This document shows, piece after piece, positions 10,906 through 21,215 of a DNA stretch of 64,000 nt. The DNA lies in contig RDEW01000006.1 in NCBI GenBank assembly GCA_011109175.1, positions 1,029,232-1,093,231 of the forward strand. The letters are read 5' to 3'. The stretch is from Dicyema japonicum (lineage: Eukaryota > Dicyemida > Rhombozoa > Dicyemidae). Numbering within the stretch: position 1 is the first letter of the stretch; the number at the start of each line of letters is the position of its first letter. The translations under genes were made by a program, and so were the position numbers. The notes under the pieces are model-generated. The model worked only from the letters and a program-made list of their open reading frames with translations, was not told the origin of the DNA and did no database searches.

Positions 10906-12055
10906 TGATGATAGTCTCGTGTGTTGCACATGTGGGAACTTAATTAGTATATTTGACATTCTGTTCATATGATAGTAATAATAATAAATTATCGGACTCG
11001 TCACTTTTCCTAAAAGATGGGTCCCCTTTTGTCCTCCATAGGCTTGATTATATCTTATTAAATCACATTTATCATTAAGTGTATATTCGACAGTCACATT
11101 TTCTTTAGTAAACGTTTATCATTTCTCTAAGGATTGATCGACGTAAGAAGTAATAATCATGAGAATGATATAGTGCTGACATTCAAGGAAATGGGTTCCG
11201 ACGTCTCCTAAGCCTGCCACTATGGTCTATGAATGAAGAAGAGACCATCTGTCATGTAGTGACTATGTATCAGATATACCCATAAATAACAAAATCATCT
11301 TGTGTAATACAGAAATCAATGATCTAAAGAATAATAGTCTTGATGACCAAATAATTAATTGGTCAGAAGGTTTTTGTTAAATCTCGAATGTTTTTAGTAA
11401 TTAATATCGAAAAATCATTCTATATAATCCCACTAAGAGTAGTGGATGAAATGTTTGATTACAAAAACTTAGCAACCTTACATTGTTCTAAGCTAAGGTC
11501 TTACCTTTACTCAAATACACCAGGTACTCCTACTATCTTAGTGATTACAAGATAAGTGCTTGGAAATCCTTAAAATCCAGAGACGAGAAATACATTATTT
11601 ATTAGGAATGTCTATGGAACTCTAATCCACAGGGAAATTAAACAGATGAGAAAATTCAACTACCTGGATTAGGCGGAATGAAGGAAATGGCTATGGGGAA
11701 AGAAATATTGACCCCAAACGCTGATAAAGAGAAAATGACAAGAACGTCTACTACCACAGGCCTTCAACCATCCCACAGATAAGTAACAAAATTTTACTTA
11801 ACTCGATATCTCTGATATATCAGAAAGAAGTTAAGACTTAACGACCAATTAAGGTATATTCAGTTCCCGCAATCGTATTGAGACGAATCCTTCAAAGCAT
11901 CACTTACATAAATACCTGCTTAAATACCCACCCCCTCAACAGTAGGGATCCATTTTACATGCCTCTTGGGATTTTAAGGAACTAAAGCAGAACAGAAACA
12001 ATGACCAATTATAAATTTCCTCACATTACCAGTAATAAAGACAGAAAAGAAAATG
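10906..12055. other. No recognisable gene
   Basis: This 1.1-kb stretch contains only short overlapping frames without domains and no clear repeat shared with other parts of the window. It lies between the hAT end and the 3' end of the E2 gene. Confidence 0.4.
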
Positions 12056-12585
12056 TCAATTGTTATCCTTAATATAATTGATTGCTGTACGGGCAAACAA
12101 CTCATAATCCGACTTCATTAAATTTGCAGCCTCTCCATTAACAGCTCCATCAGGAATAGGTTCACTCAACAGCATAATAAGCTGAGATATAACTAAAACA
12201 CTAATGAATGATAACTTGCGACCATCCCAATTGTAGGAGACCATTTGTCCTGTAATACATCCAAACAGATTTGTCCATTTGTGGTCACATTTGGGTGGAA
12301 TAACTTAGTTATGAAGACCAACTAATTGTGGTTACCATTAAGAGAACCACTGGAGGTTTGAGAGGGTAGTCAGCTGGGAATTGTACCTTCACGGAAAATT
12401 CGAATTCTTCAAAGATTGATCCAGTCTATTTGTAATTACACAAACTTACCGGTCCCTGGAAGTGAAGATGCCACAAATACACTAAGAATTGAAAGAAAAA
12501 TACTATTAGAATCATCCGGGATGATCAAACTAACATGAGAATTACTTATCAAGCCATCTTGCTTTAAATTTTCGATTTCCTTCAT
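12056..12585 (-). CDS. E2 ubiquitin-conjugating enzyme-like protein
   Basis: The product should carry activated ubiquitin or a ubiquitin-like protein on an active-site Cys and pass it to E3 partners. Starting at ATG 12585, exon 1 (12585-12481) ends IFLSILS. An apparent 6-nt exon (12455-12450) encodes GP, and exon 3 (12425-12348) reads [20 protein letters not shown] then PLKPPV. After a 26-nt intron the frame gives [20 protein letters not shown] with the catalytic Cys, then [12 protein letters not shown]. The C-terminal part ([20 protein letters not shown] to the stop at 12056) is in another frame. The frame joins if 23 nt near 12204-12227 are removed, where a GT-AG intron would be 22 nt. This means either a non-standard splice boundary or a one-base indel. 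Which E2 subfamily it is cannot be settled from sequence alone. Confidence 0.8.
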
Positions 12586-12713
12586 TTTTATATTATAATA
12601 CTTTGACTAATCGCTTGAGAACCATTGCACACAAGGAAGTACAACAAACACGAAACAGATATATTTTATTATTTTATTAAAACATGATTAATATAAATAT
12701 ATTTAATTAATCA

Positions 12714-12753
12714 GGTCTCCTACGTGTTAGTGAGGTTGGGGTAACTGACTATT
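12714..12753 (+). repeat. Dispersed ~35-bp repeat, copy 1
   Basis: The sequence TCTCCTACGTGTTAGTGAGG followed by TTGGGGTAACT recurs with small changes at 14131-14161, 35129-35165 and 61703-61735. No coding sense is apparent. Confidence 0.6.
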
Positions 12754-12904
12754 TTAGCAGGACTATATTCCACATCTTGGGCTCAGTGAGGTCAGGGCAA
12801 CTACTAATTTTATTAATCAGTGATGAGTTTGTATATAAAAAGCTAATAAGGTGATCCTGGTTGTTGGGTTACTTTTACCTTTCTCAGTGTTTCCTATGGT
12901 TTTA

Positions 12905-13085
12905 ATGACAAATAAAACACTTTTATTGAAGGAAGAAAATAGAGCAACGGTTATATAGAAGCTGCCCTGACTGCGCGTCTATTCCCTCTCAGGATAGAGA
13001 GCGAGATTCGCTCAAATAATCAGCAGCGCTCACGATGGTCTCCTTTCGTGTAGCGATCCGATTCCCTAGACGACTCAAGAATAAC
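12905..13085 (-). mobile_element. LINE-C 3' end fragment
   Basis: This segment is nearly identical to the last ~170 bases of the LINE-C copy at 50565-51247 and to 36610-36745, including the GAGCGAGATTCGCTC block and the TATATAGAAGCTGCCCTGAC block. In minus-strand sense it encodes the very end of the LINE-C protein and its 3' UTR. Confidence 0.75.
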
Positions 13086-13379
13086 TATTTTCAATAAAAA
13101 CTATTTTCACTGACCATAAAAAATTTAAATTTTGACCTAGAATTGATTTTATAGTTTATTTTTCTTATTTAGACAAAATGTTAATATTCGAACACATAAC
13201 GAGAGTTACCCTCATGATTGCAAAGTTAATGTTAGGAAAAGTTATCATAGGATCACTCTTTTTTGTTTCCGAACTAACTAACCAAATTCAAAATTTTCTG
13301 ATATAAAATTGGGTTATTCAAATAATTAGTAATTATTATTTAATTTATTAAACACTTCAGATTACATAAAATTATTTCT

Positions 13380-13625
13380 AAATTTATAAGCAAATCATCT
13401 TTTTAAATTAGGCACAAAGGTCAGCAGGTAGGGTTACAGTTCTCTGGGTTTTTGCATATAAATTTCAAAAGTAGGCTACTGAGAATGGCGAATCAAGATA
13501 AGGAGGCTAGTGATAGTGGCCAAGATCTTCCAATGGACGCCCTTCTTCTTAATTTGGTTATTTCTTGGTCTTTAATAATAATTATTATTAACAGCCTTTC
13601 CGTCTAGGAGTAGTAATTTTCATTA
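13380..13625 (+). repeat. Dispersed repeat pair, copy 1
   Basis: About 240 bases here recur in inverted orientation at 36095-36310. Shared blocks include GGTTACAGTTCTCTGGGTTT, CAAGATCTTCCAATGGA(C/A)GC and AACAGCCTTTCCGTCTA. One end has a short TAATAATTATTATTA run, as in the LINE and SINE tails. I see no coding content, so it is probably a SINE or a non-coding LINE end. Confidence 0.65.
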
Positions 13626-13639
13626 CTTAGTCGAGATTT

Positions 13640-13990
13640 ACTTTAAAAAAAGAACAGTTATGCAATCAATTAAAGGCCAAGACAACAGTAGGTTCTTAAT
13701 ATTTTTGGTCACGTTGAGTCTTTATAAACAATCCAGTTCTGCAATGAGGTATCAGAACTGGATTGATTGCGTCACTTTTCGTTCCCAGAAGAGTCGTAGA
13801 TACGTAGAACCTTTAGTCGGAAAGACAGTAGCGAGATTCGAACTAGGAAAATCAGGCTATTTCCCAAAATTTTCTGGTATTGTAAATCTCGTGTCTTAAG
13901 TCTCTCCATGGAAAAGTCGAAAGCCAAACGAATTGCACACTTTAGAAAGTCTGGTCTTTAATAAAAATGTTGTTAAAAAATTAAAAAATA
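13640..13990 (-). repeat. tRNA-derived SINE-2, copy 1
   Basis: An almost identical copy lies in inverted orientation at 54735-55110. In sense orientation there is a B-box-like GGTTCGAATCTCGC near the middle. The 79-codon plus-strand frame at 13660-13899 is the antisense of the repeat and not a gene. A perfect 13-bp inverted repeat (CAATCCAGTTCTG at 13729-13741 and its complement at 13753-13765, 11-nt loop) sits in the core. The core also resembles SINE-1. Confidence 0.75.
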
Positions 13991-14130
13991 TGCACTACGA
14001 TTCGAAGGAAAATTATGCACCACACTGACATCTCCATTGGCGGCCTCGCTTCTAATGAGGCGACGTTGAAGAATGACCAGGGTTTCCTACGTTATTGCAA
14101 GGAACTGGGAAACCCATTCAAGGAAAAGGT

Positions 14131-14161
14131 CAGGTCTCCTACGTGTTAGTTAGGTTGGGGT
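14131..14161 (+). repeat. Dispersed ~35-bp repeat, copy 2
   Basis: Carries TCTCCTACGTGTTAGTTAGG then TTGGGGTCC, the same motif as at 12714. Confidence 0.6.
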
Positions 14162-14394
14162 CCATGCAGAGGAATTTCGGTCGTTTATAAAAAAAGTGCA
14201 CGCCGATTGAATTCCTATGCAGAATGAAGAGAAGGCGCTTCCGGAATGCGGTTGGGTCATCAGAAGACCAGGCGAGAGAGTTCGGATGTTGTTGGAGGCT
14301 ATTTTATGTTATGTTATCCAAATTAAGTCGTGTCCGACACTTGGAGATCTCATGAGCCAATTTTCTCCAATCTCCCCGATCCGTCGCAATTTGG

Positions 14395-15780
14395 AGTAGC
14401 TAGATGTAGGCATTCACGTGACGTCTTCTACTGTGGATAGCCACCGAGTCCTCGGTTCTACTGTGGATAGCCACGTTTTCTGAATATAGCCGTTCCGTAT
14501 ATTCTCTCCAACGATTTCGGATGTTCTGTTGGCTTAGCAATTCTACACCATCCTTGTCCTTGATTTTGCCCATCATTTTCGTAAAGGGGGCTCGTATTCT
14601 TTTTAGTTTTAAATGCGCATTCGTAGTGTGACCTCTCTTATTGTCATCTTCCATTTTTTTTGCAGCGTAACCTCCAGTAGTCTTTTTTATCCTTCCTGGT
14701 TGCCTTTTTGAATTCAGAATTAAGTTTTCTTGTCTCGTCTATATTCCCAGAGACTTTAGCAACTTTACGAGCCTCAGCAATGTTTAGGGTGTCGACAGAA
14801 AACCATTCAGAGCACTTGGCCGGCGTTTTGTGTTTGACATGTTTTATTGCAGCGTTCCTGATAACCAACTGCATATCATTCCATAATTCATCAGGCATCC
14901 TTCCGTTCAAATCCAGTAATCCAATATTGTGCTAAACTTCCATTGCGTATTCTGGTGGTATGTTTGAGACATCGAATTTCTTTACTCGGGGTATTCCAAG
15001 TGTTACTGAATTTCGTCCTAATTTTTGCAACAAGTAGCTGTCTGTTCCACAGTCTGCCCTTGGATATGTTTTGATGGCTGTTATAGAGCTTTTCCAACGT
15101 TTGGCGCACAAAATATAATCAATCTGGTTCCTAGACATTCCATTTGGCGACGTCCAAGTGTATAATCGTCGTTTGTGCTGTTAGAACCATGGTGTAAGTT
15201 ATCTGAATCCATTTTCCTGACAGAATTGGACCAGTCGATCCCCAGCATCATTTCTTTTCCCCAAACCAAAACTTCCCACAATATCCGTATGTGGCATGCA
15301 CCCAACTTTTGAATTGAAGTCTCCCATTATGTAGATTATGTCCTTTTTGGGTATTAGTTTTAGTGTTTTTTTAAAATTCATAATAAAATTGGTCAATTTC
15401 GTCATCCTTGGCAATAGATGTTGGGGAATTCACTTGCATGACCGTAATATTCAATGGTCGTCCACGGACGTGGATTAGTATTATCCGATCATTAAATATT
15501 CTATGACTTTCAATAGGTGCAATTTCCTTTGAAGCAATGAAGGCCACGTAATTTCTCTTCGCAATAATGTTACCAGAATAATATATGACCTATCTTTCTT
15601 GGTGACTTTGGAGTTGAATAAATAATACATCAATAAAGTAACTAATTCGTCTCTGGAAGAATTGATATGTAATACGACAAAACAATGTACAATACTTGCA
15701 AATGGCATTGGAGCATAGTCAAGGAATGTATAAAGGAACGTTGGTTGTCGGACCAAATAGATATCCAGCAGGTTGTTATC
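14395..15780 (-). pseudogene. RTE-like LINE endonuclease and linker, 5' portion
   Basis: In broken minus-strand frames this region shows the endonuclease catalytic block IIYIMGDFNSKVG (about 15330), a later SRNQIDYILCAKRWKSSI (about 15100) with the Asp of the terminal endonuclease motif, and a linker: AKCSEWFSVDTLNIAEARKV, KKDYWRLRCKKN, then KMMGKIKDKDGVELLSQQN and RWREYTERLYSEN near 14480. This is the standard order of an RTE/LINE-B-type element up to the start of RT, and it stops at 14395 where RT should follow. It may be the 5' part of the LINE-B lineage, but no overlap with LINE-B copies allows that to be checked. Confidence 0.75.
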
Positions 15781-15796
15781 AATAATTAAATATTTC

Positions 15797-15830
15797 CATC
15801 CAGGGTCCCATCCAGGGTCCCATCCAGGTC
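15797..15830. repeat. Short tandem repeat, 12-bp unit x ~2.8
   Basis: The unit CCATCCAGGGTC occurs in tandem directly upstream of the LINE endonuclease fragment. Some LINE 5' UTRs contain such repeats; a role here is unproven. Confidence 0.6.
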
Positions 15831-15839
15831 GATGTAATG

Positions 15840-16320
15840 ATCAGATGGTCAACGAGGTTGGTATCATCGTTGTATCAAATGATTAACCTACTCCATCTTC
15901 AAGGCATATTGTTCTTCATAACAGAAGAGAAGGGTTAAAATTTAACTGAAAATAAATAACGGGAGAAATTTGACCGCTCTCAGATATTATGCATATAATA
16001 TCTGTCTGCATGTCGGGGTATTTAATTTAATATTTCATGGAGGACGCCCCTTTCAGCAGTATTTCTATGGCTATTAAAGTCCAGACCACCCGACTTAATT
16101 ATATTATGGCCAATCAGCAGTCTCTGAGGTCGACTACTTTGTATTAACAATATTAGTTCTATGTGATGCACTTAATGAAGAAAATTTGAATAACATAGGA
16201 ACAAGAGTTTTTATACCTTCGACATTCGTTGAAAGTCCACGCTATATGCTTGAACAGTGTCAAGATACCATGATGTATCTGAGGTATACTTCAAATAAAT
16301 TTAGTGATTTTAGGGAGTAT
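15840..16320. other. No recognisable gene
   Basis: AT-rich, no frame with a domain. It separates the LINE endonuclease fragment from the small open frame at 16327. Confidence 0.4.
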
Positions 16321-16326
16321 GGAAAC

Positions 16327-16611
16327 TCAAGCCTGTTTATCACATTCACATGCAACTGGGATTAAATAAAAAAAATCTTCTTTCCGGTCAAACAGAGTCA
16401 GGACGTGAGGATCTGGTTGCCAGAGTATATTTCGTTTAATGGGGTAAAGATCGTCATAATTGCACCCATTACCCGAAATAATTTTTACGAGCTGTTGAAA
16501 TCTCGGGACTTTCAGATCATTTATTAGAATTAAATTTTTAGGTGCAATTCGTGGTGATACAACCGGTAAAACGAAAAACATTGTTTTAGAAGGTGTTCTC
16601 AGATAGTTCAT
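16327..16611 (-). CDS. Hypothetical 94-residue open frame
   Basis: An intact minus-strand frame starts with ATG at 16611. Its composition looks protein-like (DLKVPRFQQLVKIISGNG, then LWQPDPHVLTLFDRKEDFFY) and it ends ACECDKQA. No signal peptide or membrane segment is evident and I do not recognise the family. It is clean over 94 codons in an AT-rich region, unlike the LINE fragments around it. It could be one exon of a larger gene, since introns here are tiny, or a captured coding scrap. Function unknown. Confidence 0.3.
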   Translation of the reverse strand: MNYLRTPSKTMFFVLPVVSPRIAPKNLILINDLKVPRFQQLVKIISGNGCNYDDLYPIKRNILWQPDPHVLTLFDRKEDFFYLIPVACECDKQA

Positions 16612-16929
16612 GACACATCTTTAATGAATTAAATAAAGTCTTTCCTTTATTAATAGTAACATTATCAAATACATCAATTCAAGTCACCTAAGGACTTTAA
16701 TTCAAAACTAGACACCTGAATTAACGTGTCACTACATACAACATTGAGATTTAATAAGTATAAAAGTCCAGGCTGTTGAGGTCCCAGAAGAGACTAACGT
16801 CGTTTATCAAATAATCGAAGCTCGTGACAGGCCTTCCGTAGGAGCTAGTACTCAGTGTTGTATGTTTGTGCTACCATAACTCGCGGATAAATGGACGGAT
16901 TTTAATTAAAAAAGTTTTGAACTAATAAA

Positions 16930-17600
16930 AACACTGTCGAAAATGTAAGTGAATCAGATTTAAGACTTTGGTCGTTGGTTACGTGAAGTGAATAAGAAGG
17001 TCATGGTCAGAGACATTCGGATTGCCCTGCGTATGCTCTCTAGCAATAACAAGGTTCTTTCACCAACTAAAGAAACCCTTGAGCTCATCACCCAAAAACA
17101 TCCGCACGCCCCGTCGGATCTACGGGAGACAGAAAATGGGAGAGATACCCAACGTTTGGTAACCACCACAGATGATATATGATCTGCTATCTCATCTTTC
17201 CAGGGAGCAGCAGTGCTGGACGGCCTACGTCCGAGCCATATGAAAGATCTTATTTCTTCTACAACCGCCGAAATGGGGAACTCCCTCATTAATTCAATGA
17301 AGACCCTTACAGACCGCATTCTTCGGGGTGATATCATCGACTATGCCGGATGACTCCTTTTTTGCTTAAAAAATGATTGCCTTCAGAAAGCCTTGTGGTG
17401 GTTAAGACCCATCGCTATAGGCAACGTATTCAGACGCCTGACGGCGAAGATTGCTGCCAGAGCAGCGAGCAAGACTCTAAGTCCCCAACTGTGCCCTACT
17501 CAACTGGGGGTTGGAATTCTTCATGAATGCGAGACAGTAATACACTCAATCAGGAACTTGGTAGAGGTCCCCTTTGCAACCTTAGACTTATAATTCTACT
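16930..17600 (+). pseudogene. LINE-C fragment, region before and into RT
   Basis: The plus strand reads DIRIALRMLSSNNKVLSPTK, then TLELITQKHPHAPSDLRE, LDGLRPSHMKDLIS, ALWWLRPIAIGNVFRRLTAK and QLGVGILHECETVIHSIRN, interrupted by stops. The blocks D-G-L-R-P-x-H, R-P-I-A-I-G-x-x-x-R-R-L and Q-L-G-V-G are typical of a class of non-LTR elements found in sponges and cnidarians that end in a restriction-like endonuclease. A minus-strand copy of the same part is at 29150-29510, and the C-terminal part of the lineage is at 50565-51247. Confidence 0.75.
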
Positions 17601-17609
17601 AACTTCCAT

Positions 17610-18550
17610 ATGCAAAACACTATCTCTCATTGCATTACACAGGATAAAAACAGTGAACAAATTCCAATCCCCCGGCCAAAGTGGATTTTAGACAGGCAGG
17701 TCTACGATGTAGTGTTGGGGCATATGTGGTATTGTGGTATCCCTGGTCTTCTTCGTTGTCAACCTTTAAGCTGCACTAAGAAATTTCAGGTTGGAAACTA
17801 GTATGACGAGATAATTTAATACTCAAACACTTCATGCTCAACGTACTCCCACTTATATTTTCGAAATGGTTATTATCCGTAAATTCCGACAAAACGGAGT
17901 TTACAACGCTTACACGTACTATCGGAGATCGGACGAGTCATGGAGAAGGTTGGTTCGCTTCTAGGAGACTCTGAAGGTGTTACTCGTAGGAAGATCCTTG
18001 CTATGAGTGCACTGAAGAAATATTGTTAATATGGAGCCACAAGAAGAGGATAGGACTAAATACCAGACTTAGAATATACAAAGCTTTTGTCATCTGGTAC
18101 TTACCTACAACTTCGGGACTTGGAGAATCCCTAAACGGGAAATATCCGTTTTGACTCTTCCTCCAGAGCTCAGATCAAATCAAGATCAATGGTCTATGAA
18201 GATCTCTACTGCAAACCTAAATAATAAATGAAAATCCGGCGTGCTGTCAGATGATATTTTCAAATCAAGATAAAGCATCTTTGGCCACGTGTTACGTCTA
18301 AATGATCAGGTCCTTGCAAATGTCGCAATGGACAACTACTTGTCACAAATAGGATCCGGAATCCGTGGAAAACAAGAACTAAACTTTCGACTATCTTGAA
18401 TGAAGACCTATAGGGGGTTGATATGAGACTAATTTTGGCGGACGACCTGAGAGAACTAGCGCGCAACAGAAGATCATGGTCGAGGCTGACGGAGAGGATG
18501 ATTCGGAATACGGCACAAGGGAGACTTAATTAACTTTATGATTTCTCGGG
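17610..18550 (+). mobile_element. LINE-B copy 2, heavily decayed
   Basis: Plus-strand fragments mirror LINE-B copy 1: the GTTGGGGCATATGTGGTATTG segment parallels VVWGHRWYC, GDSEGVTRRKILAMSALKK near 17970 parallels GDSEDVSRRKILAMCALKK, and the C-terminus reads ADDLRELARNRRSW and RMIRNTAQGRLN near 18440-18530. Multiple stops and a missing catalytic block show it is dead. It begins directly after LINE-C sequence, as expected for a 5'-truncated insertion. Confidence 0.75.
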
Positions 18551-18599
18551 AGTGCTTTTAATGATAATATTAATTTAAGTAAATATAAATATAGGTTAA

Positions 18600-19080
18600 A
18601 CGTTAGTCTGATACGAAGGGCTTTATTTTTTTTCCACTTATTTGGGTGCAATAGAGTGGATTTGTCAGGTTTCAATGATTTCACTGAGTAGTCAGTTTCA
18701 CTGTGCATTTTGAATAGAAGATCAAAGTGTGATGATATTAGTTTTATTTACGTCCCCAATGACCGTACGGCCGAGGCTATCATGGACAGTGATTGGGCCC
18801 GAACTCCTCCTTCTGTTGAGGAGGTGAATGGCATTAAACATCTTTGGTCCGTCTTTATATTTCGTTATTTCGGAAATTTGATTTTCTGCTTCACTTCTGG
18901 CAAGTAATTTTTCTATTTGTATGATTTTTGTTAGGACTCTGCCTCTCTGGGTGGAGCTCGTTGATTTTTTCCGGTGCACTTGTATTTTCGGATTAGAGTC
19001 TGAGCTCTTTTTATATTACATAAAGTTGTCTGATATCCGGACTGCTTTGTTTGTGAGTGGGTTTGGGGTGGGACCCAAAA
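18600..19080 (-). pseudogene. LINE endonuclease-RT linker fragment
   Basis: The minus strand holds an 85-codon frame (18979-18722) reading AENQISEITKYKDGPKMFNA, then LGRTVIGDVNKTNIITL, followed by SETDYSVKSLKPDKSTLL in the next frame. This matches the linker between endonuclease and RT in jockey/RTE elements (kD-G-x-K-M-F-x-A, then G-x-V-x-x-D-x-x-K). RT sequence that should follow is absent. Confidence 0.6.
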
Positions 19081-19479
19081 CACTAGAACCGAGTACTGGA
19101 TTTTGACCAAATCCTCTTATTAAATCAACGAATAAGTCAAATGATTAGAAAGTCGTCAAACCATTTACAGATGTAAATTTTATTAAAGACAGTCATTTAA
19201 AAGTCAGTGAAATAATTTATCCTGAGAAAAAGATTCTTTTTGAAGGTCTTAGTTTATCACCAAACATTGTTGCTAGCAGGATCACTGAATTATCAAACAT
19301 TTGTTATTCCATGCTTATCACCGACATTTTCGAAAATAAGCCCAGGTCTTATAATAAATTAACTTTTCTTTTGTATATTTAAAAGTTAAAAAAAATATAA
19401 ATTTAATCTCAAAAAATGTCCCAAAAAATAACGGATAATAAAATGGCCCATGTGTTGATTTTTTATATGTCGTATCATA

Positions 19480-19740
19480 CCTTTTGAAGGTGCCACGCAT
19501 CTACGATGCAGAAAGGGTTTTGACGAGTGACGCCGTCATCAGTGGATACTCACTGCGGAACTGGATTGTCTAGAAAGGACACTCACACAAGAAAAAAAAA
19601 GAAGTCATTTCTTGGTTCTACGATTAGTTAAAATTAACTGTTCTTTACTTAAATAAAATGTGTGTCTATGCGGAGCTATAAATACTATGGCTCTCGTGAA
19701 AAGGCTTTATTATTATCACACCTTTGCGTTTTCCGTGTAT
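19480..19740 (+). repeat. tRNA-derived SINE-1, copy b
   Basis: Carries the SINE-1 body in plus orientation: TGACGCCGTCATCAGTGGAT, CTCACTGCGGAACTGGATTG, an A-rich run, GTTAAAATTAACTGTTCTTTA, then GCGGAGCTATAAATACTATG and a TTATTATTATCAC tail. The 5' tRNA-like head is truncated. Confidence 0.75.
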
Positions 19741-20450
19741 TTCATGAATTCTGTTTAGTATTAGCTGTGATCTTGCTAGTTTCAAGTCAGCTATATTATC
19801 TCGAATTTTGTATTAGGGCCTTCTGATATTGCTTGCAGAAAATATAGTTAATCTGGTTGTATATTCGGATTATGCTCCCATATTTGTTTTTTCTGGTGCC
19901 AACCCAAGTGGTTTTGTGTCTTGTTGATTGCTTGAAACAAGTATTGCATAAGAGTAGGTTGAAAGCCGTGAAAAATTGTATCAGTGACTCTCCGGGAAGG
20001 TTGCGACGATTACTTCGGTAGACTCCAAAGCACGTTTCCCTGGGTCTGGCTTTTCCAGCCCTGGGGTTCCAGTCCCAAGCGACAAGACGAAGGTAAGAGG
20101 GCGAAAGCGAGTTGTATACACTCGTGAAAGTAGAGTAAAATGCGTCCAGCTCTTCGATGTTTGTTAAAACTCGCGCTTCGGTTGAGGCATATACATTTAT
20201 AATGGAGATGATGAGTTGATTTTATTTTTGTATTTGATTTGCAGCACTGCGACACTGTCGGAAGCTGCCCACACTCTTGTACTACAGAGAATCTGGTTCT
20301 GATCCGAGACCATAATGTCGGCAGGCTGTTGAGAGGGTGAAAAGGTGGAATTTGTCAAACAGTTATGTAAATTTTGTCTCTTGTAGACAGCAGACAGATG
20401 TTGCACTTTGTTAGATCGCATACCAGTTGGTGTTTCTTGTACGGCTGTTT
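19741..20450 (-). pseudogene. RTE-like LINE endonuclease fragment
   Basis: Minus-strand frames give NCLTNSTFSPSQQPADIMVS, then WDWNPRAGKARPRETCFGVY (the G-D-W-N-A-x-V-G catalytic block in decayed form), then TTWVGTRKNKYGSI and NQINYIFCKQYQKALIQNSR, the endonuclease C-terminus. Stops separate the blocks. It differs in wording from the endonuclease at 14395-15780, so it is a different subfamily. Confidence 0.65.
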
Positions 20451-20459
20451 AAGTCTTCT

Positions 20460-21215
20460 GCAATTAAAAGATTCCAGAGTGGACGGAGAAGTCGGTAAGG
20501 AATACGAATAGGACATAATGCAATAGAGACGTCGTCACCACCTCAACCAAAAAAACTTAAATGAATATTTTGGAAAATAAAATTTACAGTAACCTAGTTT
20601 TTTAATATTGATGACATAATTTAACACAAACGAATTATAAGACCACTTTAATGAGACGGAAATTGAAGACTACCTATTTTTTCGTCCTTAGCAGCTTTAA
20701 AATTCCAGATAAATATGGCTGATTTCTGGGAGTTTACTTTTGGTATACCTTTTTCTCCACCTAAGAGGACCGGGATGACACATCATCTTTATTCAAATGG
20801 ACCGGGAATTTCTATTTTCTCATAAAATAAGATTTTAGGAATATTTTGTAAGCCGAAAATCATGGTACGATCGGCGTTTAAAGTGTGTCTTATAATCATT
20901 GCATACTTATGAGACAAAAAGGTAATGACAGAGATATTGGACGTTGTATTGAAGAGTTTGTTGCAACAACTATTGCTTCACAATGGAGTTTAGATTTTAA
21001 ATACTTATTTGCCGTACAAAAATATTACTTGAACTTTGAATAAGTAAATAAACAATCGCCCACCTTTATATCCCCCAATTTGGTAGACCCTGTTCTAAAC
21101 TAAATAGTGTATCCTGGCCATGATGGATTCCATGAAAAGGCTATGAGACCAGGGGCAAATGAATACTACTATTAAACAAACACCAATAAATTAATTCCCA
21201 TTATTACCAAATATA
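20460..21215. other. No recognisable gene
   Basis: AT-rich region downstream of the DnaJ gene; no domain-bearing frame or shared repeat seen. Confidence 0.4.

Noticed and set aside
13660-13899. 79-codon open frame, also found as a 100-codon frame at 54789-55091
   Set aside because: Both lie in the two copies of SINE-2 in antisense; the similarity is that of the repeat, and no protein family is visible.
16740-16800. Similarity between 16760-16800 and 16060-16100 (AAAAGTCCAG...CC)
   Set aside because: Too short and degenerate to claim a repeat.
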